DNA from: Liolophura sinensis
Lineage: Eukaryota; Mollusca; Polyplacophora; Chitonida; Chitonidae
Assembly: GCF_032854445.1 (NCBI RefSeq)
Contig: NC_088301.1
Location: 34,707,187 to 34,771,186 of the forward strand
Direction of reading: 5' to 3'
DNA: 64,000 nt
The notes beneath the pieces were generated by a model. That model searched no databases. It saw only the letters and a list, made by a program, of their open reading frames with translations, and was not told the origin of the DNA. The position numbers and the translations under genes are program-made. How positions within the stretch are numbered: the stretch's first letter is position 1; every line of letters begins with the position of its first letter. Below are positions 34,201-49,200 of this stretch, one piece after another.

Positions 34201-37200
34201 CGTAGGAAATTAAACCAATGCATTCGGATACTATGATGATGTATTGACATAAAAAGTGAAAGGTATACAAACTATATTTTAACTAAAATTTCATTTAATT
34301 CTTGCCTCATTTTGCAGGATTCTTAAAGCTCTATTGATCTTAGAAAAGGGTTTTAAGGTTTGTTCATTTTTAGGTCATAAAACTATTTTATGACCTATAT
34401 CGGCCACTAAAAAAAAACAACACTTTTTGGGGAGAAGAAAAATGGGCATAGCTCTACCTCATCATCAAGTTGTGAAGATAATTACAGCAATTTACCATCA
34501 GACACATAATCTACTCCACTGTAGGGATAGTGTCCATTCTTGTTCATCTGAACTAACCAGCGAAGACTTGACTTGCAAAGCCCAATTAACTCCACAGCAG
34601 ACCCATCTCTGCAACAACAACAACATGTGTACTGAGGCAGCACACACAGGTGCAAAGTGGTATAGATTACAAATAATTTCACTCCTTATTATTAGGATTC
34701 CATGACCTCCTCTAAACTGTTAAATTTTCAAACTATGTACTTGGGATGGTGATCCTGAATCTGCTTTTGTTGTTCATGCTTATAAATTTTGAAGATGTAG
34801 TCAAAAACATAATTTTAAGATTCTGAAGTTACACTATTATATTTATTTATTTATTTGATTGGTGTTTTGTGACATACTCAAGAATATTTCACTTATACGA
34901 CGGCGGCCAGCATTATGACGGGAGGAAACCGGGCAGCGCCCGGGGGAAAACCCACAACCATCCGCAGGTTACTGGCAGACCTTCCCATGTATGGCTGGAG
35001 AGGAAGCCAGCACGTGCTAGTCTTGAACTCACAGCGACCACATTGGTGAGAGGCTCCTGAGTCATTTCGCTGCCCTAGCGCGCTAACCAACTGAGCCAAG
35101 GAGGCCCTTACACCATTTTAATGGCCTGTACATGAAAAACTGAGAGCTAAAATTAAGGGATGCACTTTCTGTGGAATATGAACGTATTTCAGCTATGATT
35201 ACTATTTTTCTCACTAAAAGTGCTTACATGACATCACCCTATTTCAGACATCGATATTTAAGCCCATTCATTAAACACAGACTTAAGTTAGAAGGTAAGT
35301 GGACAATTACATACTCTTGAACTGCCAAGATAGTTTCACAAAGCCCACTGTGCATCTTACTATACCAGCATCACTGAGTTGCTAAATGACTGTTCCAAAC
35401 ACTGTAATGTCGCAAACTGTTCTGAAGTTGAAAACCTATTTTGTAGACAGCTTGGAAGCTGTGAAACTGCAGGCACCTGTATTTACATTTACTATCTAAT
35501 CTTACCATGATGAGACATCAACATATTTCCTCCCATCTTTCAGTTAATTACTGACTTGATAACATTTCGAAATAACATTTTTAACCTTCCCCTTATATGC
35601 CAAGGAATGAGATGCCAACAACGAAAAATTAACCGTGAGTTTCTGGCTACTACAATTGGTTCACCTACCTAGGGGTTGCAGGCTTTCCTTTGTTTCCTGC
35701 CTTTTCAGACCCTCCCATCTTGTCCATCCATGTGCCACAGTTGAACTCATTGCCCCCATACACAAACCCACAATCCCAGCGCACGCCTATTTCATTATTG
35801 AAACCTAGACAAAGAAATAGTGATGGTTATCCAGAGATCGTTCTGTGAGTCATATAATGTTCTCTTCTTTAGTAGCAACAGATACATGTTATGCCATAAT
35901 TAAATTTGGCAACCTGGCTCAGAAGGGTGAGTGAGTGAGTGCTTGGCATTTAACGTCGTACTTAACATTTTTTCAGTCATATGACGATGAAGGAATCCTT
36001 AGAGTCTCCTTGTTGCAGGACGGATTTCCACCATTTTTTTATCTAGTGCTGCTTCACTGAGACGCCTTACCAAAGGCAAGTAAGCCGCCCTGCCCAAGCC
36101 ATTATACTGATACGTGTCAACCAGTCGCTGCACTATCCCCTTAATGCTGAACACCAAGCGAGGAAGTTACAACTTCCTCTTTTAAGGTCTTAGGTGTGAT
36201 TCGACCCAGGATTGACCCTGGATCTACCGCTTTCGAAACAGACGCTCTACCAACTGTGCTATTGGGGCCCAGTCAGAAGGTTGAAGAGCCATTCTGAACC
36301 TGTCCTTGACCAATCAGGAGGCACGTTCAAATCTACATGTAGCTCATGTTGTTTAAGCTGCAGCTTGAATCAGCAGGTTTGTCAAGTAATTGGCAAAGGT
36401 CAATGGTTCCCTCCTCCCACCCTGGTTTCCTCCACCAATAAACATGCTGTCATACAGGTGAAAATTCTTAAGTAGGGCATTAAACACCAAGGAATGAATA
36501 AATCAAACTTCAACTCTGACATCATAGAAACTTTGTAGACGGTCATGATGGTGCCATTTAATGGGAAATATAATAAAACTTCTGTCGATTTTCATGCCCC
36601 CACCAATCAAATCAAAATAAAATTATAACTGAAATCACAACAGTATCAACATCACAGTTTATCACTGGTTTATCACCTTATTAACCTCAATATCAATAAC
36701 TGAAATAGTCATCAATACCTTAACAACCGATGATAAAAACAGATATCAAAGGGCACTGAACAAACAATAAAATAGAACATTAAATTACCTTCATCTTTCA
36801 TATGGCAATCTATCCCTATTCCAGCATTTCTCTCCCTGAACTTCACACCACTGGCATGTTTCTGAAGAGCCTCTTGCATCACATCCTGGAGTGGCTGTTC
36901 CTGCATACATACCCATACAGATTCTATTCAGTTTTCATTCAAGACACAGCATAAACAGTAAAAAAAAGTGACCTTAAAAATGAATAATTATCTGAGAATC
37001 GTATTTGACAGATTTCATTGCATAAAAAATGATGCTTGACAATCACTGTACTGAATAAGTCATGCTCATGAACATTTATTTATATCAATGGTGCTTAACT
37101 ATGTACATGACAACTTTTCACTTTCATAATGACAATAATATTTGGAGAAATGAGTGGTGAAAACTATGGCACCTGGAGTAAACCACCACTCTTCGCCAGA

Positions 37201-40200
37201 GAAAGACAGCACCTGACTAATGTTTATGTCCACTGAAAGCCTACCAATCAAAGTATCTTAAACTGGCATTAAATATTTTTCAGATTTTTTTCAACCCTGT
37301 AAAACTTAAGTGACACTTCATCTTGACAGAGTTTTAGCACCTCTCCATTATCGAGATCAAATTGACGTCACATATATTCTACCTCTCTAATGTCGAAGGT
37401 ATTTTGTGTATAATAGTCTATGAGGTAGCCTATGGCGGATAAAAGTTGTGGACTTCGGCAATGAAGACCCATGTGTTGAACATAGTTTCCTTGAAAACTG
37501 GACATAATGGAAGAATATTTCTTCCACTGCTTGAACTGTTGATACAGTAAGCCTACTAGATCATTACAAGGAACTCCAGCGACCCTGTTTAAATAGCCTA
37601 GCTGCAGATGCACAGCCAGAGTATTCCTGGTTCAGGTTGTAGCCTCCGGAAGGCTTTTGCTGCTGACTTTACAAAATTACAAAAGGCTTGTTGTACAACT
37701 AGATTCATGCTCAATTCTGAAACAAATGGAAAAAAATCTAAGTACCACCGAGGCTGATCCAGGCATTCGACTGTCGCTGGATTTTATTCTTCAGTTTTGT
37801 AGTGGTGGCTTTCAAGATGAAAGCAGTGCTGACCTAGTTATTGTGGACGTCAGAGAAAGCACCTCAGCTTGAACATTGATGTTTCAATAAATTTATTGCA
37901 TTTTATCAAAGAAAACAGAAAAAACATCTCTTATACGCATGAAAGACGAAGGAGCAAAATTTAAGTTCTTCAGTTGTAATAAATTCAGAGAAAAATTATA
38001 TCATAAGAGTTAATTAATTTTAAGGGTTGTCCGGTGAGATGCCGTCTTCTCATTTCCACAACCTTCAGGGAGATGAATATGGTTTGGGCCAAGACAGTCT
38101 GCTGCTGCCCTACATAATTTGTGATACCGTCGTTGAATATTACAGGGCTTGTAACTCAACTGATTTTACGACGCTGGTGGTGCGTAAATGATACAGACCT
38201 GCCCCACAACACTTTGTGAAATGGCCCTTCAGCTACACATTACTGAATTGTAGTGAACGATCTCAAAATGATGTCTTATGCAGTAGTTCTGTGTTATATG
38301 TTAATTCTCAGTATAGCTGGCTCAACACACTGATCCAGGAAGAGCTACATGTATATTCAAGCCTTCAGCCTTAAAGTTTCACATTATACTATTTATTCAT
38401 TTCAATGGAGTTTCATACAAGAATATTTCAATAGTGGGGCGATGGAGAAACCACTGCTCTTGACAAGCTGTCAACCCTCCAGACATAAGGTCACTGTAAA
38501 GCCAGCAGAAGCTGTATTGAAACATACAAGTTTGAGGTAGTCTGAAGATCCCATAACAACAAGTGTGAACTGATTTACTTGTCACTGATGATTTGACTTA
38601 CAACAAGTTCCTCTTCTGTGGACTGAAGCTGTGACTGTGCTTGTTGAAATTCTGCCTGAAAATCAAAAGGTAAGTATGTTCACATATACAAGCCTTAATA
38701 CAGTTTGTATATCTATGTATATATACGTGAAGTGTAGTTCAAAAGGGAAAGATAATAGACATGTAATCTCCAGATCCACAACTTTAGTTTTACATAATGG
38801 CCCAAAAGCTTTGCAACAAGTCAAACGTACTGAAGCATGCATTCTGGCTTCTATCATGAAGTGAATGTGATATTTAATACTTCAGAAAGCCATTCTTTAA
38901 GTGGCTCTTTCCTCTGTTTAATTGGTGTATTCAGTAAAGCAAGTTAGGTCTGCCAGCAACCTGCGGATGGTCGTGGGTTTCCCCCAGGCTCTGCCTGGTT
39001 TCCACCCACCATAATGCTGGCCGCCGTCGTATAAGTGAAATATTTTTGAGTACAGCGTAAAACACCAATCAAATAAATAAATAAATAAATAAATAAAGCA
39101 AGTTAAATTAATATACAAATTTTGGTAATCATTTAAATTCACTTACAAGGAATCACTTCTGGAAAATGTTTACATACCGATTTAGGTACAAAATCGTCTC
39201 TTGGGAACAATCGCTTAACATTATCCTTCAGTATACTAATTCCTTCTGGGGCTAACTTAGTGTAGTCCTGTATACACTGTAACCACCACCAGATCGCATC
39301 CCGACAGTTAAACCTCGCACCAAAACCTCCACCTAGCAGGTTTGGAATCAGGCCATGACGCAAGCAGGCTGCAAACCCCAGTATCAAGGCTCTTTAAACA
39401 CAAAACAATGAAGAGCTAAATCAGGAATGTTCTTAAAATTGAGTCAATTTCAATATCATCACCATATACTTTTGTATAACAAAATGTAGACTGATGTGCA
39501 CTACTCTTCTGTATTGGTGACTGATGGTGATTGGCATTTAATTGGGGCTTTCAAGATTAATCTGGTAATACCACATGGTTGTCTCTTAGCAGAAAGCCTG
39601 TCGAAATAGTCACATATTTATAGAGTTTCCTCCCTGGAAAGTCATGACGAAGGCACCAGGCATGATGTTAACACCCAGTCATACGATACTATCCTTTCAT
39701 ACGATACTGATTTGGCATGCACATAGGCCATTCAATTTATATAGTGCCATTTAAAAAAAAATGAGCAGGAATTTTCATCACTTACATCACTGCATGGTTC
39801 TGAATACTATATTTTAACTTGTCTGCCATCAACATAATTCTATACAGCTGGTTAGATGCTTGTAACATGTCTTCGTTGAAAAACATACATCAGAAATCAA
39901 CATATTTACTATATTCTATTTAATGCAGTTAATCTTGACATATCCTTTTAAGAGTAAGCCAAAAAACTTTGATCTTAGTATTAGTAGTCGTTATTTGCAA
40001 CGTTTATGTCCTGAAATACACAGAGCTAGGTTTTAATCAGGAAATCCATAAGATAAATAAAACAGTCTGTTTGGAAATGTCATTTACTTTTCTTTATTTA
40101 GGAACATAATATTGCTGTTTTGCATAGCTGTCCACAGTAAATGAAAACCGTAACATAATACATGTATACTCAAATCCTTTCCACACCTGGCTTCTTGAAA

Positions 40201-40289
40201 ACGACCAGTGAGCAACAGAAGTCCTCTTAGGGCAATGAAAGTATCTCTGCCCCAACATCGCATATAGCCAGAGGCAAAGTGGGGGAACC
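31219..40289 (-). CDS. AGL: AGL C-terminal exons: amylo-1,6-glucosidase domain
   Basis: Exons in transcript order: 40187-40289, 39178-39391, 38602-38655, 36789-36900, 35669-35804, 34496-34608, 33909-34120, 33311-33408, 32856-32943, 32288-32476, 31219-31317. Landmarks: [191 protein letters not shown]. Asp in CWGRD and Glu in LPELTN are the likely glucosidase acidic residues by comparison with the Candida glabrata enzyme (inference). The 54-nt exon 38602-38655 is lineage-variable and Gln/Glu-rich. Confidence 0.94.
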
Positions 40290-43200
40290 CTGCAAAATCA
40301 AAAATTGTTCACAGCATGGATAAAGTCTTGACTACTAAACAACCATTCATAAAAAGATGTACTTTAGCAAAAAAATGACTCTCAGAAGTATTCTGTTACA
40401 ATACATGTAACAAGAAATTTATCACCTATAAAGACGAAAAGCCAGGACTTCCTTTACTAGTAAATGGGCCTTATTACTGCACACCTAAGCCTGTATACAT
40501 CACTTACTGCATCATTTTCTGACAAAACTTTGAAGCTTGAAAATCACTGGGAAATAATGTTCTTACGAAAGTAGTATGGATAAACCATTTAACTTTAATT
40601 GTTTCATGATTCACCTCACATTCTAACAATATTTACAAGTATACTAAGAAATTTGCTCCGTATATTTGATGCATTCTTGGATAACAACCGTTCTTTGGCC
40701 ACACCTGCTGCTAGTGTTAGGTTTCGTTTGATGTTGGCATCCTCATCAACTTCCCCAGGTGGTGGATTTGTCAAGGATGCTGATAACTCTGGCAACACCG
40801 ATGACTTAACAACGCCACAAAACTGAACTGAGCCCATTGCTAGAGCATGAAGGAAAGTGGAGCCATCGTTAACAAAACTGAAAAATAAGGTAAATGCACA
40901 TTTATTACTTACACCTTTTTCATAAATTCAGAGCAACAAAATCTACCATAATTCTGGGTAATTTTGGACTAAAATGCACAAGAAGGAGAAAGTTTCCTTT
41001 TTCAGATCTAGGTAATATTAAGGATGTGTCTACACACAAAATGTGTAGCTTTTTCTTAGTATTGTCTACACTCTGGAAATTCCTAGTTATTTATTACCAA
41101 AATACCAAATAAATTAAATACCGGTATTATTAAACCGTTCAAGTAACATACTCAGACATAAGAGACAATGCCTGGTCTCTAAGTATCATATACGCTCCAG
41201 TCACAGCAGCATCAAAGTAGCACGGAATCAGGTAACGAGGTATCTTCTTCAAGTTGTCAAAGATATGTTCAAACCAATTCCCTAACTGGAACAAAAACAA
41301 TATAATAATAAGAAATTTACATTTATTACATTGGCAAAAATAATGTTTACAATTTAAAAGTTTCGTTATCCATTCTCAAAAATGAAAGTCTATTGGAGTG
41401 TAGGGACTTACACACTCATAAATGTTACTGGAACATACCTCAGTTGTTCCTGGGTGAATTTTTAGCCTGGCTGCTATGTAACTAGGTAACCAGTCTCCTT
41501 CTCTTAGATTGTTACAAAGTGGGTGACCCAGATCATTGTGTGGTCGAATGTGTGAAAGCAAGGAGATAACACCTGAAAATATTGAAACGTAACTAAATTT
41601 CTCAACAACACATACAGCTGTCTAAAATACAGAAATATTTTATACACTAATACACAGTCCATTACTGAGACCATAATTACTATAATTTTTCAACCGTTTC
41701 TGATGCTTGCAAGGTGAATATTTAAGCATACTCTGAAGGTATTATTGTTTGTTGACTGATAAAATACTTTTTGTGAAGCCCTGAAAATGGCTAATCCAAT
41801 CATTGTATTTTTGTCTCTAAAATCAAATTAAAAACATTCATAAATTGCACTGAAAGTTGCTCTTTCATGTGTGAAAGGGTTGAGGAGTTGAAGTACATAC
41901 ATTAGTATGTTATATGTATATTTATTTAAATGTGTGATGGCAATACATATGGTTAAACTGTTATGCTTACCTTGAAGTCCACAAAATACCATTGAACCAC
42001 AGCCAGGTACATCATAGGCCCCAAATCCCTTCCCATCGTCCCTTTCTTCTGCATCACACCTGTAAAGGGCTCTGTTGACATCAGAGAGATTAAGTCGGGA
42101 AACTATACCCCTAAAATCAGAAGACTTGTTTTCTGCCAAGGTTCTTCCACTATATGTCCTAACAACGAAGCCAAACTGCTTCAAGCACTTTCGATATTCC
42201 AAAATCGCTTCCTTTGCTGGGCTGGCCAGTGAAACTCTGTCAAACAAAAACCAAAATATTTGTCACCTTTAGTCAAAAGTTTAATGAGATCCAGAATTAA
42301 AGACTTTAATTTATGAATGGAACTGGTGAAAGGACATACATAATGGATATATATAATAATGTTTAATACCAGCTGAAAGTGTGATGGCAAGCTCACCTTA
42401 AGGCAACCACACTGCCTGGGGGAAAGTGTTTCAGGTGAACGTGAGAGTTGTTTGGGTCTTCATTTGTTGAAACATTCACCATCTCACTGGAATCAACGGC
42501 TACATTTTCTCGAATGTGCAGTGTGTGTTCTGGCAGACCATTGATAAATGACCTGCTTCTCTTGTACTCATCAGGCCCTTTGGACACAAGGTTCCCTTCC
42601 AGTAGAATTTCTTCGACTTTTCCTACAAAAATGAAAACAACAACTGATTTAGATTGCAACTTCCAGCACCATAAAGAACAATTTCAGCAGGGATGGCAGT
42701 TAGTGTCAGAATGTCAGACATACTATTAGAAAGCATAATTTTATCAACTACTATGTAAATTCTATGCAACACCTGTCTACAACAACTTAAAACATTTTAA
42801 ATATGAACTCTCTCCTATGAATAACACTTTGGTGCATGTGTCTTGACCTGAGTCCTGGTATCATTCTCAGTCTACTAGAAGTTTTTAATAAGAGTTACCT
42901 CACAGCTTTATATATCCAATGACCTAACACAGATGCTTTGTGCTTGTGCAAGTACCTACCTGACAATGACAGTGGGCGAATATGCCCTGTATCACGTGGA
43001 TTCACAGGAAACTGGAAGGAAGTATGACACACCAAAACGACAGACTCGTGAGTGCTGGGCTTATGTCTCGTAACGGACACTATATTACTGTCTACCTGAT
43101 CAACAAACACCTGGAATACAAACATAAAACAAATATACATACAATAGCATATAAACATTCATTTTGTATGTGACAGAGTAATTTTTAAATATTTTAGCAT

Positions 43201-46200
43201 GCCAGAACTTGTGCATGTAATTCGAGAGATAATAAACAGCATGGTAGACAAAGCAGTACTCTCAAAGTACATGCACATTTTCTGGCATGCTAAAACATTG
43301 ACCGATTACACTGTCTCACAAAATTTATGAAATCCTAAAGCTGATAACCCTAACCAACATACTGTAAGTTCAGAGTTTTTTACCCACCTAACAGGGACAC
43401 TTAAGAGTGTTTTTGAAGATTTCTTATCAGAAAAGCTGAAACAGTGGAATAAAAAGTATAAACTGAAAACCTTTATGTGCTTCTGAAAGTGCAGTTTTAC
43501 ATATCAAAATTTAGATGAAAATACTGATTATTTCCACTCTCGTCTCAAAGTAAACTAATGATCTAAGAATGACTTTGAAGACAAATTATAGCCAAGTTTT
43601 ACCTGATTGAAACCTTCTATTCCTAGCCTGTAATGCAATTTGTTGAGAACTTTCTTGCCAGCAATAATTCCAGAGGTCAATGTGACATGACCCTCGTCAC
43701 TCTCATTGTCAGACCAGGAGGAATACACTCTCTTCTCAGAAACGACATGTATCTACATATAGAAGAAAAATAAAAATGCTAATTAACACAGAGCAATTCC
43801 AAAGCTCAATCAACAACAAGATTATACCAAATGATCCAAATAATACTCTGCACCTGGGTCATACACTTTGAAATGAAGATTTTTTTTTTTTGCAATGATA
43901 CTGCCAAATCATATGTTTCTTTGCTTCTATATCTAATTTAACTCCATTCCACTCTTCGAAAATTGACAACGGTACTGATATTGGTTAGGGTTTCTCCTCT
44001 CAGTTTCATAGAACACATCTCTGTTATAAGAATTTCTTGACTGGAAGATGAAAAGATACCATTTCAAAAAATAATATCCTGTGACCAAAGTTGGTGTAGG
44101 CTTTTAAAAGGTAAAATGACAAATTATGTCACAGACTGGCAGGCTGACCAATTTCTGCTGTTATCATCCACATCTTTGTTACATATTATACAAATTCAAT
44201 TTGTTTATCTTTGCAATGTTCTTAAAATCAGTTCATATGTGAAGACAAAACTGTGATATTTTCTTTACAAGAAATCAACAATCTGATGGTGGGTCTACAT
44301 ATTTATTTCATATTTCTAACATATTTATTTTTCTACCTGTTTGTCGCCATGTAATGGCACTATGGAACATAATTTAGGTGATTAATGTAATTTTTTCAGA
44401 CAACTTGTCATTAATGAATATTACATTAAATCTCAACTTGTCATTAATGAATATTACATTAAATCTCATGTTCATGATTATAACGAAAACCTTAACTGAG
44501 ATGAAGTGACCAGAGAGAACTTACATGATGAGGGACTAACTCATCATATCCACGGTTACTGCCTGAAGCACAGAATGCCATGGAGACTAGAGCTGCTGTT
44601 GGAAAGATATCATATACTGATCTCACCTGAAAAAGACAAAGTGGAGGAAAAGTCAAAAAGGAAATATGGAAAAAAACTCTTGATTTTTCTCTTTCTTTCA
44701 TGAATCCTTCTTACCTACTTATATATTTATTTATATATTTTATTGATGTTTAATGCCATACTCAACAAATTTTCACTTACACAATGGCAGTCAGTTTTAT
44801 GAATTGCAGAAACCAGAGTGTCAGGGTAAAAATCAATGACCTACACTTAGTGACCGACAATCTTATGATGTCCATATATGTACATCACATTGGTGCCAGA
44901 GAAGCTGTCAAAGAACATTGGACATTGTCACCAAGGCCAAACAAATAGTGATTCCTCGCACCTCATGTGTCCTAGAGATTTAACACTCAGCCACAATCTG
45001 CTCTCTGAATTCACCGAGTTCTTCATACACATATTCCGCCATGAATGCCACATTATGGAAAAGGCCATTTCATTCCCTGCACTCAATTGGTATTACTTGT
45101 TTGGTACCTTTTTGTAGTCAGTTAGACGCAAAGCTCTACAGTCCTTGTTTCTCACCTCTATGGGGCACTTGTTGTCATGAGTCTGATCAAAGAACATGGC
45201 ATGTGCCACAGCAGGGTTGAGAGGCTGCACCTGAGGCTGTATGAAAGCTCCCACTGGACTGCCGCCATAACGGTACACCAGACGTCCCTCTTCATGAGCG
45301 TCCCAGGCACTCATAGCCTCTGACATATGACAGGAAAACTCCTTTTTAGAGAAATTGATTTATCTATGTGTTTGGCGCTTAATGCCAGATTCTAGAACTT
45401 CTTTATGGGTAAGGTTTCTGGGTGGAGGCAATATGAGCACATGTAGAAAAACAGCACACTTCACCAACAATCTGACAAACCTCCTAACATAAACCTGAGG
45501 CTAAAAATGTTGTATTTCATTTTATTAGAACCTGTTAGATCACTGGTTAAGTGCCAATCACCTCAGGTGAGAAAATCGAATCAGCAGACTTACAAACAGT
45601 AGTTTAGGCTTACCTCTAATAAGTGAATTAATTCCCAGTCTGTTGATGAACATGTTGTCCAAGTGTTCACTTCCCGTGAAGAGCTCACCAATAACATAGA
45701 GGTCAGGACGCACTTGACGAGCTACATCCATCATATACTGCAACAATTTCAACAAACCTTTCCTTTATTTACATATACCTATTTACTATTATAGTCAATG
45801 TCAAGAAACCAATTTTCTGAATTTATTTTCAGCAGTAGGTAACAGTTTTGATCAGTCATTCTGTTTCTTTCCCAACACTTACTGTACTACTTGTACACCC
45901 TACAAAGAAGTGCACTGACTAGAGTACTAGCATACTATTACCACATTCTTTACCATGCACATGTGGTACCAATGACATTTACCAATCACTGTGGTGTTAA
46001 CAAAAACGTTTGTCAATAGTAACTTCTGCCACTCTACGAATCTATCGCATACCTCTGCCACATGAAGTGGCGTACTGTGACAGTTGTCAAGGCGAACCCC
46101 ATGGAATATCCTTGCAGTTGTTTGGGTGTACTTTGTCATGTGATTCCACAGATAAGGACAATCTTCAGGAGATTTTCCATAACGCAACTTTACACTGTCA

Positions 46201-49200
46201 CCCCAATTTACTAGTTCTCGTCTGAGGTATATATTAGAGTCTGCAAGAGAGAAAATTTTTCAGAAATCATTATGAAAAGGAAGAATGAAGTGCGGAAGCC
46301 TCAGAGCGATGTATTGGGAGTGTCGAAAAAGGTGATCTGACTGGAAGGCAAGAACAGTCCATAACAAAACAGCCTCTCTCACCATATGTATTGTATCACG
46401 TACACACACCCACTACAGGCCCACATGTCTCTAACCACGCCAATAAATCAACAAGAACAACAAAGTCCCGATGTGGCCATACTTAGACTGAGCTAAGCCT
46501 CCTTAAAAGAAAGCAAGATTAACTGACGATCAATTAAGCCGGATTCATGAAAGCTGGAATACAATTTGGTATTTCAAGTTAAAGTGGCTGATAAAGTATT
46601 AAAACTGTAGTGATTGTTAACAAATTTATAACTGTAATGCATGCTACATTAATAAATTACTTACTTTGGTTTTATATTCGATGGCAGTTATTTTCGTGGA
46701 AATGTGTTTGCCTGAAATCCGCAAATGTTAATACCACGCGAATAAAAAGGCATTTACAGTATGACATAACACAATATTGGGTCTATTTTAAGTGAAGGGT
46801 TACTTAACCAGTGGAGACGAAACATCATTTAACTTTTGAAATGCTGCCCCCCTTATATTTAACTGACCTGCTTCGGCAAAGTTCCTTAGTGGGTCATCCC
46901 CCATAACCCATCCATTGGTGGCCATGATGAATTGTCCCTCTTTGTTCATCATCATCTCCTCTTTATCCACTGATCCAATATGACTAGCTGGCTGGACAAA
47001 GTAGCTGACAACACAAAACAAACTTGTCAATTTTTTATGTTACACTGATACTGGGGACACAATCCATTTTTTTAATCCCATGTGGTTGCACTAGTGTGAA
47101 GCAGGACCTTGAGTCATTATTTTGTCAAAAACATAAGTGTAATACAACCTCTAGAATGTCAAAATGTATTGATTTCTATTGTAACTTTGTTCTGTTTCCA
47201 CTGTAACATCACTATGATGAGCTGGGAAAGTAACATTTGATGAAAACTTTGGGCATTTGACAGATACCCATTAGATATAAATGGTATAAAAAACACAACT
47301 TTCAATTGGCACTTTAAATTGGTTATTACTCCATGTTTATAATGATCTAAATGTATGCATTTGCTGAGACATCAAACAAGATGAATCTAAGTAGAGTGTA
47401 CTCGCTTTATAGGACTTACTAGTACATAAGGGGTGTCTCCCTTGTAACCTCTTTGATACGTGGGCCATCATTTGCAAGGAACCTGTATCGAGCATTTGCA
47501 ACAAAATTTTCCACCGCTCTTCTTACATGCCCATCCATTTCTTGTTTCTTGGCATTGTTCAGTTCAATCAACTTTTGTTTCAGATCTTCACAGCACTGTT
47601 TGATTCTGTCTTGTCTCCCTGTTGCACCTGGCCTATGGATAGTAAGACAATATTACATTTCTTTACCAGCCTTTTGGAAAAGTAAAGACAGTAGTATGTT
47701 GTTCATTAGATGGCCTAACCATGTGAGGAAAAAGAAACTCTATATTCCTGCTACAATTACATATAAATTCGCTAAATTGAGCAGACCAGATGAAATAGGG
47801 TAGTAGCATTTCTCCATCTTCATGTATGCATGTGTAAACAAATCTACAGCATATTTCAATATTTAAGTTAAGATTTTTAATATCTAACCATGTCAGACAA
47901 GCATAAAAGCAAGTTTAGCACTTGTTAAACACACAGCCAAAAGTTATTTAAGATTATACAACACCATTTTTATAATCAGATCAACCTGAATTACTCCAAA
48001 GATGGTATATTTAGAAACATTTCTACATTATTTATAAACTTCTCTACAAAATAAAATGCATCTAAGTAACCAGTACACTGTTTAAACATATGTGAGCTGT
48101 ATTCAGTGCTTCTCTCAAAATTATTCCTTTATATAAATTTAGGAAAAACAGGATGTGATTGACAGAGGGTGATAGGTAAATAAAACCACTACATATGTAA
48201 GGACTTTTCAGAAAGGAAAGACGTGAAAACTGCAAAAACTGGGACTAAATTTGTTTGTTACATCCCTCATGCTAGTGATAATAAGCAATATGTGAGTGTG
48301 AGGTGGCAGTGACAAAAAGCTAGTTAGCTTCATCATCTAAACCAAAAATATCTACAAACCAAATCAAACAAGGAATAAAAAATAAGGCAGAAGAACTGCT
48401 AACAAAAAAACATCATTACAAGCAACACTAGAAGTATGCTGGTCTGTGGATCGATCAGTTAGTTAATTTTATGACATCTTATCTCTTATGATGGGCCGGT
48501 CCATCAAAATTTTGACACTCCATCTCTTAACATGATAACATAGAATTTTAGCAAAATGTCACAGATGTCGTGAATTTGCACTTCTTGTTTCAATGAGAAC
48601 ATCTGAAATGAATGCAGATCACAGTTTAGAAATTAGTTTTGTCAAACTACATCACATCAAAGACTTTTCACAAATAAGTTGATACATGACACATCAACTT
48701 TATTTTTTGCCGCAGTTTGCTACACTTTCTCATTTATTTGACTGGTGTCCCTTACATTTTTGGTTAGTTTCCAAAAACTATCAGATAACATTTCCTCCTC
48801 GTTTTTGCCATATACATTAACACTGCAACAAAACAGAGAGGGGTGACATTATTCAAGTGGCCTACAGAGTCAGTTGAAAGAAAATATTACCCATGTTTCC
48901 ATCAAAGTGTAACAGAATCAAACAAAATCTGAACAGCCTTAATCCATCATAGTAATGACAAGTATTCATAGTTTTGCAGTGATGTCACAAGTGCTCTGAG
49001 CCAATCATCAGCACACCCTAGTCACCAGACTAGAGTACTGGAGGTGTAAACAAAGCAAATTTAACACAGGTGAGATAGGCATTGAAGAAGATTTTAGCAT
49101 AAAGAAGGCGAAATATAGCTTCTAGGTCAGAAATTCTTTACGGAAAAGTAAGCAAAATGTATCTAGCCTTCAGATAGGATGGTTTCAATGTCCTGTGGTA

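Noticed and set aside
36195-36272. tRNA-like sequence on the minus strand
   Set aside because: Head of a family 2 SINE for the same reasons.
42075-42272. Plus-strand ORF opposite an AGL exon
   Set aside because: Antisense shadow of the AGL exon 41971-42236.
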